Positions 7,286-15,354 of a stretch of 40,615 nt of DNA are shown here, piece after piece (within the stretch, counting starts at the first letter, position 1; every line of letters starts with the position of its first letter). The DNA lies in the NCBI GenBank assembly GCA_016871275.1, contig VFZG01000035.1, forward strand, positions 1 through 40,615, written 5' to 3'. Below the pieces are notes generated by a model. The model was given only the letters and a program-made list of their open reading frames with translations. It was not told the DNA's origin and made no database searches. Origin of the DNA: Acidimicrobiia bacterium. GTDB taxonomy: Bacteria; Acidobacteriota; Vicinamibacteria; Vicinamibacterales; UBA2999. The position numbers were made by a program, and so were the translations under genes.

Positions 7286-8557
7286 TTGAACGGACAACCC
7301 ACATCGTCGCGCCGGCCGCCCCGGCGCCGTCCGGGTGGCCGCGGCGGTCGCCGCGGACCCGCGAAATCGTTCTCGCCCCGGCCGTCGGCACCACCGCCCG
7401 ACCTGCCGTGGCAGGTCGTCGACGTGGACGCGGCGGCGATGGCGTTCGACTCGATGGGATTCGACTCGCGTCTCGAGTCGGGCTTTCATTCACTTGGCTA
7501 TGAAGGGACGCGCCCGGTGCAGGGCGCGGTCATCCCGCTCGCGCTCGAAGGCCACGACGTGGTGGCGTGCGCCGAGACCGGCACCGGCAAGACGCTGGCG
7601 TTTGCGGCGCCAATCATCGAGCGGCTGCTGAGCGAGACACCGGGCTACGGCGATCCGGCGCGCGAGCACTACACGCGCGCGCTGATCCTGGCGCCGACGC
7701 GCGAGCTGGCGGTGCAGATCGAAGATTCGCTGGTGGGACTGACGTATCACACGCCGGTCACCTCGGCGGCGGTGTTCGGCGGCGTCGAAATGGGGCCGCA
7801 GGAGCGCGCGTTGCAGGCCGGCGTCGACATCGTGGTCGCCACGCCGGGCCGGCTGATGGATCACATGCGGCACAGCAACACCGACTTCGTGCGGGTGCAG
7901 ATGCTGGTGCTGGACGAAGCCGACCGCATGATGGATATGGGCTTCTGGCCCGACGTGCAGAAGATCATGTCGGCGCTGCCGCCGGATCGGCAGACACTGT
8001 TGTTCTCCGCGACGCTGCCCGGCGAGATCCAGCGCATGGCGACCGAGATGTTGAAGTCGCCGCGCTACGTGCAGGTCGGCACGCGCGGCGCCGCGGCACG
8101 CACCATCGATCACCAGATGGTGCAGGTCGAGAACGGCCAGAAGATCGACTGGCTGGCGACGTTCGCCAAGCGCGAGTCGGATGGGCCGGTGCTGGTGTTC
8201 GTGCGCCGGAAGATCGACGCCGATCGCGTCACGCGATCGCTGATCGGCAAGAGCATCAAGGCCGCGGCGCTGCACGCCGATCGGACGCAGCAGGAGCGGT
8301 TGTCGGCGGTGGAAGGGTTCCGCTCGGGCCGGTTGCCCGTGCTGGTGGCCACCGACATCGCCGCGCGCGGCCTCGACATCGAGGGCATCGCGCACGTGAT
8401 CAATTTCGAGGTGCCGGATTCGCCGGAGACCTACGTGCACCGGGTCGGCCGCACGGGACGCTCCGGCGCGTCGGGGCACGCGGTGACGCTCGTCTCGCCG
8501 CATGAACAGCGGGCCTGGTCCGCCGTGGAGGCTGCCATTGGCATCCGCGCCAGATAG
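7286..8557 (+). CDS. DEAD-box ATP-dependent RNA helicase (RhlE-like)
   Basis: All signature motifs are present in order: Q motif region (GFHSLGYEGTRPVQ), I (AETGTGKT), Ia (PTRELA), Ib (TPGR), II (DEAD in VLDEADRMMDMGF), III (SAT), IV (VFVRRK), V (ATDIAARGLDI) and VI (HRVGRTGR). It should unwind short RNA duplexes, acting in ribosome assembly or RNA turnover. The TTG start at 7286 gives 423 residues and an Arg/Gly/Pro-rich N-terminal tail of about 40 residues that may bind RNA. An in-frame ATG at 7439 (MAFDSMGF) would remove the tail but keep the core. The gene follows infA by 21 bases. The pairing of an RNA helicase with a structured infA leader suggests, without proof, that the helicase could act on its own operon's leader. 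Confidence 0.92.
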   Translation: MNGQPTSSRRPPRRRPGGRGGRRGPAKSFSPRPSAPPPDLPWQVVDVDAAAMAFDSMGFDSRLESGFHSLGYEGTRPVQGAVIPLALEGHDVVACAETGTGKTLAFAAPIIERLLSETPGYGDPAREHYTRALILAPTRELAVQIEDSLVGLTYHTPVTSAAVFGGVEMGPQERALQAGVDIVVATPGRLMDHMRHSNTDFVRVQMLVLDEADRMMDMGFWPDVQKIMSALPPDRQTLLFSATLPGEIQRMATEMLKSPRYVQVGTRGAAARTIDHQMVQVENGQKIDWLATFAKRESDGPVLVFVRRKIDADRVTRSLIGKSIKAAALHADRTQQERLSAVEGFRSGRLPVLVATDIAARGLDIEGIAHVINFEVPDSPETYVHRVGRTGRSGASGHAVTLVSPHEQRAWSAVEAAIGIRAR

Positions 8558-8783
8558 TTCAGCGGCGGTCACCCGATTCCTGTCGTGCCGGTGGCGCAAG
8601 GCCGCCGAAGACGGCGTGCCGGATCACTGCACGCATCGCGACGTGCTGCCAATGGCCGGCAAGGACGGCTTCCGCGCCGATTCGTGGTGCGAGGACTGCG
8701 CCTTCTACAAGGCCAAGCGCATGCCGCGCAAGCGCGAAGAGCCGCAGGGACACCCCAACGACGACTGGCGGTTTCGGTACTGA
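8538..8783 (+). CDS. Small Cys/His protein, function unknown
   Basis: I do not recognise a named family. With the TTG start at 8538 the protein has 81 residues; an in-frame ATG at 8502 would add 12. The conserved-looking part is FLSCRWRK, then PDHCTHRDVLP, then WCEDCAFYKAKR, giving four cysteines and two nearby histidines in a spacing suited to binding one zinc ion or an iron-sulfur cluster. The tail is very basic and hydrophilic (MPRKREEPQGHPNDDWRFRY). The gene overlaps the last 20 bases of the helicase gene, so it is likely co-transcribed with infA and the helicase and may have an RNA-related role. That is inference from context only. Codon use and GC resemble the neighbours. Confidence 0.6.
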   Translation: MASAPDSSAAVTRFLSCRWRKAAEDGVPDHCTHRDVLPMAGKDGFRADSWCEDCAFYKAKRMPRKREEPQGHPNDDWRFRY

Positions 8784-8791
8784 TCAGGGAT

Positions 8792-8803
8792 CAGGGATCC
8801 CTG
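8792..8803. repeat. 12-bp perfect palindrome between convergent genes
   Basis: CAGGGATCCCTG lies nine bases after the stop of the small Cys/His gene and before the 3' end of the MerR-TPR gene, next to a direct repeat of GATCAGG. It has no loop and no T-run, so it is a poor intrinsic terminator. It could be a protein site or chance. Confidence 0.35.
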
Positions 8804-8809
8804 GAAAAG

Positions 8810-9727
8810 CTAGTCGGAGAATTCCCTGGCCAGCTCGACCCACTCGCCCTGCGGGGCGAGGCGCTCGTAGGACTTCCAGTGGGCGCGGGCGTCGACCGAG
8901 CGGCCCATCTTCTCCAGCGTGACGGCGAGGTAGAAGTGGGCGTCGGCGTACTCGGCGTTCAGCGCCAGCGCCTCTCGATACGACGCCTCCGCGCTCGCGT
9001 ACTGCGCGTGGTCGTGGTGAATGTTGCCGAGATTGAAGTGCGCCTCGAAGTACGACGGATCGAGCGCGATGGCCCGCTCGTAGAGCGCCTGCGCCTCGGC
9101 CAGCTCGTCGCGCGAATAGCGGATGTTGGCGAGGTTGATCAACGCCGCGACGAGGTCAGGATCCTCCTCGAGGGCCCGGCGATACGCCTGGACCGCTTCG
9201 TCGGTCCGCTCCGGCGTGCCGTCGTCCAGCAGGGAACCCATCAGAAAATACTGCTCGGCTGAGCTGATGACGCCGAATACGCCGGTGCCAATGGTGGCAG
9301 GGGTTCCGGGGGTTCCAAGGGGAATGGTGCCTTGTGTGCCGGATTGCGCGGTTGACAGGCTTTGAGGCGTGCGCGGCTTCAGCTCGATGATGCGGGCCGG
9401 GTGGGCGTCGAGACGGAAATCAAACGCCAGCTGACCCGTTCGGGTCGCCTGCAGGTTCCGGACCACCGCCCGGAAGGTGCGGCCCTGCTGCAATTCGCCG
9501 GCAACCAGGCGCAGCGTGGTGAGGTCGGTGAAACCGAAGCCGCGTTCCTTGCCGTCCTGCTGCTCTGGTTTCAACAGCCCGCACTTCTCAAGATAGCGGA
9601 GGTGATCGAGACGCAGCGACGGATACATCGCCAGAATGTCTCGATGGCGATAGCGCTGCGGGGATTTCTCACCGATATGGTCGGTGGTGCCGACAGCGAT
9701 GGGCCGATCGAGTGGCACATCAGACAT
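8810..9727 (-). CDS. MerR-type HTH fused to tetratricopeptide repeats
   Basis: The 305-residue protein starts with a MerR-like winged helix (about residues 25-95: YRHRDILAMYPSLRLDHLRYLEKCGLL, then GFTDLTTLRLVAGELQQG). It continues through a linker rich in Pro, Gly and Thr (about 115-150) and ends with three to four TPR units (about 155-300), each with the usual A-A--NLGNI and A-ALALNPEY-type spacing. MerR proteins bind DNA as dimers; here a protein-binding TPR array replaces the usual effector-binding coil. The gene lies 36 bases after the kinase gene on the same strand, so it may be in the same transcript and could respond to that kinase (inference). No predicted membrane segment. The ATG at 9727 has no clear ribosome site. 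Confidence 0.85.
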   Translation of the reverse strand: MSDVPLDRPIAVGTTDHIGEKSPQRYRHRDILAMYPSLRLDHLRYLEKCGLLKPEQQDGKERGFGFTDLTTLRLVAGELQQGRTFRAVVRNLQATRTGQLAFDFRLDAHPARIIELKPRTPQSLSTAQSGTQGTIPLGTPGTPATIGTGVFGVISSAEQYFLMGSLLDDGTPERTDEAVQAYRRALEEDPDLVAALINLANIRYSRDELAEAQALYERAIALDPSYFEAHFNLGNIHHDHAQYASAEASYREALALNAEYADAHFYLAVTLEKMGRSVDARAHWKSYERLAPQGEWVELAREFSD

Positions 9728-9763
9728 CGATCGGCTTCACATTGATGCAAATCGCGATCGAAG

Positions 9764-11485
9764 TCAATGAGAGATGGCCTCCCGCATCCCCGCCGCGGAC
9801 TCGAAGCGAGCCGACGGTGCGCTGGCGAGGGCGCGCATGATCGCCGAGCGTGCTTTGAGCGGCAGCTCCGCAGGTGGCGCGGGTGGCGTGAATTGCAGCA
9901 TCCTGCCGATCAACTCGGGCAACGATGCCGCGACGAACGGCACCGAGTTCATGACCATGTGGTAGGCGAGCACCCCGATCGTGAACACATCGGCGCGCGC
10001 ATTCGGCGCGCCGCCCATCAGGATCTCCGGCGCCACGTACGGCAACTCGTTCTCGCTCGCCTCCTGCCCTCGTAGCTCCTGCTCCCGCATGGTGGCAAGC
10101 ACGTCCTGGACCGACTTGATGCCGGCCGACGACACTAACGCGCGTTCGGGCGGGCGTTCGGACGAACCTTCGGACGGGCGTTCGGGCAAGCGGGCGATTC
10201 GGATCATGTCGGGATTCACGCCGCAGACAAAGCCGCCATTGGCGTTGAGGGCCTCGACGGCCCCCAGCATCTGGATGATCAGCGTGGCGGCGCGTGGCCA
10301 GGGCATCGGCCCGGTCGCGGCCATCGCCTGGCGCAGGCTCGGACCCTCGATGAAGTCGGTGACCACGAACACACTGCGCTCGTCTTCACCGAAGTCGCGC
10401 ACCTGCAACAAGTTGGGGTGCGACACCTGCAGCGTGCGCGCCTCGAGCAGGAACCGGGCGCGCACCGCGTCCCAGTGCGGCTGTTGGTCGCGTTTGAGCA
10501 CACGAATCGCCACCGGGATTGCCAGCGCGCGATGCGTACCCTGGTAGATCAGGCTGCCCAGCCGGCCGCGGCCCACCAGCCGGCCCAGCTCGTACTTCGA
10601 CAACAATCCCGAGCCGGCAGCCATCGCCGGCGCAGCCGATCCGCCAACGGCCGCGTGCAGCGCTTCGCTAAACTCCCTCACCGACGGCCAGCGCGCCGAC
10701 GGTTCCTTGCTCAACGCCTTCATCACGACATCGTCGACCGCATGCGGGAGGCCGCCGCGGCGTTCCGACACGCCGACCGGCGCCTGCGTCAGGGTGTGGG
10801 TGATCAGGGTGGCCTGGTTGTCACCGCTGAAGGGACGCCCGCCGGTCAGCATCTCGTAGGCGATCACGCCGAGCGCGTAGACGTCGCTCGCCGCCGTCAC
10901 GGCCGCGCCCGTCAACTGTTCGGGCGCGGCATAGGCCAGGGTACCAAGAAACAACGCCGGATCCGTCAGCCGCGTCTCATCGCTGCTCGCTTTCATCGCG
11001 GCCAGGCCGAAGTCGATCACCTTGTAGACCCGTTCGCCCGACTCATAGCGATGGGCGACGATGTTGGCGGGCTTCAGGTCGCGATGGGTGATGCCGCGAT
11101 CGTGCGCCAGCTGCAACGCGGAAGCGACTTCGTCCAGGATCGCCGCCACCCGCGCCGGTGCCATCGGCGCCTCGAGGTCGATTTCCTCCCGCAGGCTGGG
11201 GCCGCTCAGCAGCTCCATCACCATGTACGGCTGGTGGCCGCCGTCGAAGCCGAAATCCAGCAGGCCGACGATGTTGGGGTGGCGGAGCTGGGCGCAGGCT
11301 CGGCTTTCACGGAGGAACCGGTCGCGCGATTCAGGACGCGCATCCGGCGTGACCTGCATCACCTTGATAGCGACTTCGTCGCCAAGATGGATGCGGCGAG
11401 CGCGGTAGACATGACCCATGCCGCCCGACCCGAGGGCGTCGACAATCTCGTAGCGGCCGTCGATCTTCGCGCCCGGAGACAGCAC
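9764..11485 (-). CDS. Hanks-type Ser/Thr kinase fused to a degenerate second kinase domain
   Basis: The 573-residue protein has two kinase-like halves. The first (about 11-275) is complete: GSGGMGHVY glycine loop, Lys41 in VAIKV, HRDLKPANI (Asp136, Lys138, Asn141), DFG at 158-160 and APEQL. The second (about 298-573) keeps the fold markers (GRGRLGSLIYQG, YVAPEIL, DVFTIGVLAYHMV) but has Arg328 where the catalytic Lys belongs, GVNPDMIRI in place of HRD-KPxN and no DFG, so it should be a pseudokinase. A low-complexity Arg/Glu/Pro/Ser linker (about 434-450) interrupts the second half. No transmembrane segment or sensor domain was seen, so it is probably cytoplasmic. The GTG start at 11485 lies eight bases after a TATAAG box. 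The upstream oxidoreductase ends nine bases before it, and the MerR-TPR gene follows. Confidence 0.9.
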   Translation of the reverse strand: MLSPGAKIDGRYEIVDALGSGGMGHVYRARRIHLGDEVAIKVMQVTPDARPESRDRFLRESRACAQLRHPNIVGLLDFGFDGGHQPYMVMELLSGPSLREEIDLEAPMAPARVAAILDEVASALQLAHDRGITHRDLKPANIVAHRYESGERVYKVIDFGLAAMKASSDETRLTDPALFLGTLAYAAPEQLTGAAVTAASDVYALGVIAYEMLTGGRPFSGDNQATLITHTLTQAPVGVSERRGGLPHAVDDVVMKALSKEPSARWPSVREFSEALHAAVGGSAAPAMAAGSGLLSKYELGRLVGRGRLGSLIYQGTHRALAIPVAIRVLKRDQQPHWDAVRARFLLEARTLQVSHPNLLQVRDFGEDERSVFVVTDFIEGPSLRQAMAATGPMPWPRAATLIIQMLGAVEALNANGGFVCGVNPDMIRIARLPERPSEGSSERPPERALVSSAGIKSVQDVLATMREQELRGQEASENELPYVAPEILMGGAPNARADVFTIGVLAYHMVMNSVPFVAASLPELIGRMLQFTPPAPPAELPLKARSAIMRALASAPSARFESAAGMREAISH

Positions 11486-11493
11486 TGGTGAAG

Positions 11494-11499
11494 CTTATA
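11494..11499 (-). promoter_or_regulatory. -10-like box TATAAG overlapping the stop of the oxidoreductase gene
   Basis: On the minus strand the sequence GTATAAG contains the TAA stop of the large oxidoreductase and ends eight bases before the kinase GTG. The kinase may thus have its own leaderless transcript besides read-through. Confidence 0.4.
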
Positions 11500-14400
11500 C
11501 GTGAACCAGCTCGGATTCAGGCTCGTCGAGCAGGTGTTCGAACCACAGGTTGGAAATCTTCTCCTGGACGCTGTTCTGGCGCAGGCGCGCCTGGAGGTTG
11601 TTGAAATCGACGCGATCGAGTTCCTGGTCCTGGTTGTAGCAGGAGAAAATGAACTCCTCGCGGCCGGTCTCGGGATCGACCTGGCGCTGCAGGCACTGCG
11701 CGCACACTTCCTTCATCATGCACTGCATCGGCGAGTTGATGCTGCCAATGCCGACGTGCGCCGGATCGAGGTGCGGCTGCAACGCGCCGTGCCGGGCCAG
11801 CCGCACGGCGTTCATCATGCGATCGGAACCGATCGCGATGATTCGGGACACGTCCCGCAGCGGCACGGCGGGCGTGCCGAGCTTGCCGTCCGCGTAGGCA
11901 ATCATCGCCTGCACGATGTTGCCGCGGAAGTGATGATCCTGCGGCCGCTGCGGCTGAATCTCGGGCCCCGTGTCGCTGGCCCAGATCACCTGGTCGGTGC
12001 CGGCCTCGATTTCCTCGCGCTTGAAGACATCGGCGCCGTTCTTGTAGCCGGCGAAATACAGCACGCGGTTGCCCTGGGCCTTCAGCGCCCTGGCGATGGA
12101 GAACAGCACGGCGTTGCCCAGGCCGCCGCCGGCCAGCAGTACCGCGGACCGTTCCGGAATCTCGGTGGGCGTGCCCGTCGGGCCCATCACCACGACCGGC
12201 TCGCCCGGCTTCAAATACGCGCACAGCCGGCTCGACACGCCCATTTCGAGCGTGATCAGCGACAGCAGGCCCTGCTCCGCATCCACCCAGGCGCCGGTCA
12301 GCGCAATGCCCTCCATCACCATCGACGCCACGTGATCGTCGACGCGGATGTGCGGGCTGAGCCGCTCGAAGTTCTGCAGCCGGTAGAACTGCCCCGGATG
12401 GAAATGCCGCGCCGCCGCCGGCGCCCGGACAATGACTTCGACAATGGTCGGCGTCAGCCGCACGACGCGCTCGACGCGCGCCAGCAATTGATCGTCGAGC
12501 CTGCTGACCAGCGCGTGCCAGGCGGATTCACGCTGCGGCTGCTGCGCCGCATCGAGCGTCGCGATCTGGTCGGCAAACAGCTCGACGACGTGCGGGTAGC
12601 CGTGCTTGGCGGATGCCATCGCCTTGACGACGTTGCCGTTGTAGCGCGGGTGGTTGTCGCCGTAGTACGAGACGAACTTGCCGCCGGTCTCGTGCGAGGT
12701 GAAGAAGCCGTTGGGATCGGGTTCGAGCCTGAACCGCCCGCCGTGGTTCGCGCGGACGGCTCTATACCCCTGGAAGAACTTCTGCTTGTGGTCGAGCGAG
12801 AACGCGCCGGGATGTTCCTTCTGGTAGGTCACGTTCGGCACCGTGCCGGCGGCCACCAGCACGGTGCGCGCCGGCAACTCGATCCGTGAGCCGTCGGCGC
12901 GCGTGAAGGCCATGGCCCTGACGTGCCCGAACTCGTCGGGGATCGCCTCGACGGGATTCATGTGCTCGGTGAAGGAAATACCTTCCTGGAGCGCGAGCGC
13001 GACCTCTTCGTGATTGAGCCGGTAGGCCGGCGCGTCCTGCATGCGCTTGCGGTAGGCCAGCGTGACGCCGCCCCAGCCGCGAATCAGGTCGATGAAGTTC
13101 GGCGCCTCGCCCGCCGCGCGAGCGCGTTCCCGCTCCCGCTTCACGGCACCGCCGTGGTCGCGGAACTCGTCGAGAATGCCAAGCTCCTCGTCGTCCATCA
13201 CGCCGCGCACCCGCGCCTCGCCCAGTTCGCGGACCAGCGCGTCGTAGCGGTCCACGATCTTCTCGACCTGGATGGGATAGTACGCCATCAGCTCGGTGGC
13301 CGTATCGACACCGGTCAGGCCGCCGCCGATCACCACCGCCGGCAGGCGCGCCTGCAGGTTCGACAGCGTGTCCTTCTTGAACGCGCCGGTCAGCTGCAGC
13401 GCCATCAGGAAATCGCTGGCCTTGCGGATGCCGCGGATCAGGTTGTTCTTGATGTCGATGATCGTCGGCCGGCCGGCGCCGGCGGCGATGGCGATGTGGT
13501 CGATGCCCAGCGCCCAGGCTTCATCCATCGGCAGCGCCCCGCCGAATCGGACGCCGCCGTAGATGCGCAGCTTGCCGCGACGCGCCAGCGTCAGGTGGAT
13601 CAACGTCAGGAAGTTCTTGTCCCAGCGGACCGTGATGCCGTACTCGGAGACGCCGCCAAATCCTTCGAGCACGCGCTCGTCGAGCGGGCGGTAGATCTCG
13701 CTCCAGTCGCGAATCGGCCGAGGCGCCTTGCCGTCGCCGCCGGTCAGCGCCTCGGGGAGCGGTTCGATCTTCAGACCATCGATCGCGACGACCCCGAATC
13801 CCTCGTTGAGCAGGTAGTGCGCCAGCGTGTAGCCGGCGGGACCGAGGCCGACCACCAGCACGTTCTTGCCGTGGTAGTCGAGCGCGTACGGCCGCGCGAT
13901 GTTGAGCGGGTTCCATCGCGTCAGCAGGCCGTAGATTTCAACGCCCCACGGCATGTCGAGCACGTCGGTCAGCACGCCGGTTTCGATCTGCGGGATGTTG
14001 ACCGGTTCCTGCTTCTGGTAGATGCAGGCCTTCATGCAGTCGTTGCAGATGCGGTGGCCGGTGCCGGGGCACATCGGGTTGTCCACGGTGACGATCGCCA
14101 GCGCGCCAATGGCGTCGCCGCGTTTGCGGACCGTGTGCATCTCCGAGATCTTCTCGTCGAGCGGGCAGCCGGCCAGCGGAATGCCCAGCGGGTTGGTGGT
14201 GAGCGTCCCTTCCTTGTCGCGAATGCCCTTCGAGCAGGTGTCCTTGTCGCGCTCGTGGCACAGCACGCAGTAGTGAATCTCGCTCAGCGCCTCACGGCGC
14301 GTGTAACGGTGGTCGGTGAGCTTGAAACCCTGGCGGCGGCGCAGCTTCTCGTCGGGGCCGAACATCTCTTCCGGCCGCGCGGCGTCGGGCCGCCGGATCT

Positions 14401-15082
14401 GGACCAGATGGTCGTAGTCGAGGTTCTCAGGGAAACGGAACACCACCCAGCCGCGATACCGCGGATCGTGAATGTGCGCCGCGCACCACCGCTTCAGCGA
14501 TTCGATTTCGCCGGCCACCTCCGCCACGGCGTCGGTGGCCAGGGCGCTCTTGGCCGCGGCTTCGCGATCGAGCAGCGCACAGCCGTACGCAGCCAGGCGC
14601 ATTTCCGCATCGTGGCTCGCCGATGACGTCAGCGCCCCTGCCACCTGCCGGGTGCCGTAGGTGATCGACTCCGCCAGGGCGTGATCGTCGTCCGTGGCCT
14701 CAACGTGCGCGCCGCCCTTGAGCAGCGGCAGGGCACGGCGGCGAACGAAATCGATCTTGAAGCGGAACAGCACGTCGTAGGCGCGGGTCGCCGCGACCAG
14801 CGCATCCGAATCGGCGCCGACGCCGAACAGCGCGCTTACGAAGCGGCTGACGTGGGGCGCCATGGCCACCACCAGGTTGCCGCGCGCCACCGCGCCGAGC
14901 GAGTCGGGCACTTCGCGGTATTGATCCCACTGTGCCCACAGCTCGGGCTCGGTCGCCTGCACCTGCTGGACAAACGCCTGGTAAAGCTCGCGCAGCCGCG
15001 CCGGCTGGTGCAGGTCGGCGAACGAAAATCCGGGGAGTCCGAGCGGTGTATCAGGAGACGTCTGACTTGCCATGCACAACAT
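11495..15082 (-). CDS. Large multi-centre oxidoreductase: GltD-like flavoprotein fused to PyrK-like module
   Basis: This 1195-residue protein has an N-terminal helical region of unknown role (about 1-265). A GltD-like iron-sulfur segment follows, with Cys272, 275, 283, 306 and Cys338, 346, 349, 353 as likely cluster ligands. Next come two Rossmann domains, one with GLGPAG (412-417) for FAD and one with VIGGGLTG for NAD(P)H. The C-terminal PyrK/ferredoxin-reductase-like module has HFHPGQFYRLQNF, MGPTGTP, LAGGGLGNA and a [2Fe-2S] pattern Cys1121, 1127, 1130, 1148. The order resembles NfnL plus NfnS joined in one chain, so it may transfer electrons between pyridine nucleotides and a ferredoxin or quinone pool; the actual partners are unknown. 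The start is ATG 15082 or, better placed after the TATAAT box, ATG 15073 (MASQTSPD). It is divergent from thiS and upstream of the kinase. Confidence 0.85.
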   Translation of the reverse strand: MLCMASQTSPDTPLGLPGFSFADLHQPARLRELYQAFVQQVQATEPELWAQWDQYREVPDSLGAVARGNLVVAMAPHVSRFVSALFGVGADSDALVAATRAYDVLFRFKIDFVRRRALPLLKGGAHVEATDDDHALAESITYGTRQVAGALTSSASHDAEMRLAAYGCALLDREAAAKSALATDAVAEVAGEIESLKRWCAAHIHDPRYRGWVVFRFPENLDYDHLVQIRRPDAARPEEMFGPDEKLRRRQGFKLTDHRYTRREALSEIHYCVLCHERDKDTCSKGIRDKEGTLTTNPLGIPLAGCPLDEKISEMHTVRKRGDAIGALAIVTVDNPMCPGTGHRICNDCMKACIYQKQEPVNIPQIETGVLTDVLDMPWGVEIYGLLTRWNPLNIARPYALDYHGKNVLVVGLGPAGYTLAHYLLNEGFGVVAIDGLKIEPLPEALTGGDGKAPRPIRDWSEIYRPLDERVLEGFGGVSEYGITVRWDKNFLTLIHLTLARRGKLRIYGGVRFGGALPMDEAWALGIDHIAIAAGAGRPTIIDIKNNLIRGIRKASDFLMALQLTGAFKKDTLSNLQARLPAVVIGGGLTGVDTATELMAYYPIQVEKIVDRYDALVRELGEARVRGVMDDEELGILDEFRDHGGAVKRERERARAAGEAPNFIDLIRGWGGVTLAYRKRMQDAPAYRLNHEEVALALQEGISFTEHMNPVEAIPDEFGHVRAMAFTRADGSRIELPARTVLVAAGTVPNVTYQKEHPGAFSLDHKQKFFQGYRAVRANHGGRFRLEPDPNGFFTSHETGGKFVSYYGDNHPRYNGNVVKAMASAKHGYPHVVELFADQIATLDAAQQPQRESAWHALVSRLDDQLLARVERVVRLTPTIVEVIVRAPAAARHFHPGQFYRLQNFERLSPHIRVDDHVASMVMEGIALTGAWVDAEQGLLSLITLEMGVSSRLCAYLKPGEPVVVMGPTGTPTEIPERSAVLLAGGGLGNAVLFSIARALKAQGNRVLYFAGYKNGADVFKREEIEAGTDQVIWASDTGPEIQPQRPQDHHFRGNIVQAMIAYADGKLGTPAVPLRDVSRIIAIGSDRMMNAVRLARHGALQPHLDPAHVGIGSINSPMQCMMKEVCAQCLQRQVDPETGREEFIFSCYNQDQELDRVDFNNLQARLRQNSVQEKISNLWFEHLLDEPESELVHV

Positions 15083-15086
15083 CTAA

Positions 15087-15092
15087 ATTATA
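15087..15092 (-). promoter_or_regulatory. -10 box TATAAT of the large oxidoreductase
   Basis: A perfect TATAAT on the minus strand lies four bases before the ATG at 15082 and 13 bases before the in-frame ATG at 15073. A normal start point would favour initiation at 15073 with a leader of about five bases. Confidence 0.55.
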
Positions 15093-15133
15093 GCGCCCCT
15101 GGCGCGCCGAGGCTCTGCCGGAGGCGGCTGTGG

Positions 15134-15139
15134 TACGAT
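15134..15139 (+). promoter_or_regulatory. -10-like box TACGAT of thiS
   Basis: TACGAT ends 11 bases before the thiS ATG at 15151, so the leader would be only about five bases. This leaves no space for a TPP riboswitch, which often controls thiamine genes. Confidence 0.4.
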
Positions 15140-15150
15140 CATTTCGTCCG

Positions 15151-15351
15151 ATGACCATCACACTCAACGGCGATCCGCACGACATTCCGGGTCCGCTCAG
15201 CGTCAGCGCGCTGCTGAAGGAGCTCGAGATCGACGCGCGTCGGGTCGCGGTGGAGCTCAACCTCGCCGTGGTCAGGAAAGCCGCCTACGACTCGTCGGTC
15301 ATCAACGAGGGCGACGAAGTGGAGATCGTCAACTTCGTGGGCGGCGGATAA
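15151..15351 (+). CDS. thiS: Sulfur carrier protein ThiS
   Basis: This 66-residue ubiquitin-like protein begins MTITLNGDP and ends NFVGGG. The C-terminal Gly-Gly is the site that is adenylated and converted to a thiocarboxylate to give sulfur for the thiamine thiazole ring. The segment LLKELEIDARRVAVELN matches the family core. A GTG at 15130 would add seven residues upstream of the normal ThiS start and would cover the TACGAT box, so I choose the ATG at 15151. thiG follows after three bases. The ThiF or MoeB-type activating enzyme, ThiO/ThiH and ThiC/ThiE are not in this window. Confidence 0.93.
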   Translation: MTITLNGDPHDIPGPLSVSALLKELEIDARRVAVELNLAVVRKAAYDSSVINEGDEVEIVNFVGGG

Positions 15352-15354
15352 GGC

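Noticed and set aside
8784-8809. Intrinsic terminator at the CAGGGATCCCTG palindrome
   Set aside because: No loop of normal size and no T-run on either strand.
10141-10196. Degenerate GCGTTCGG repeats
   Set aside because: They are coding DNA for the Arg/Glu/Pro/Ser linker of the kinase's second half, explained by the protein's low complexity.
10418-11491. 357-codon open frame antisense to the kinase gene
   Set aside because: Same type of GC-rich shadow; the kinase motifs are on the opposite strand.
12923-14626. 567-codon open frame on the plus strand opposite the oxidoreductase
   Set aside because: It is the antisense of a clearly conserved protein in GC-rich DNA; its sequence is Arg/Val/Asp-rich with no family pattern.
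15093-15150. TPP riboswitch upstream of thiS
   Set aside because: The spacer is only 68 bases and contains both promoters; no conserved TPP-box is visible.
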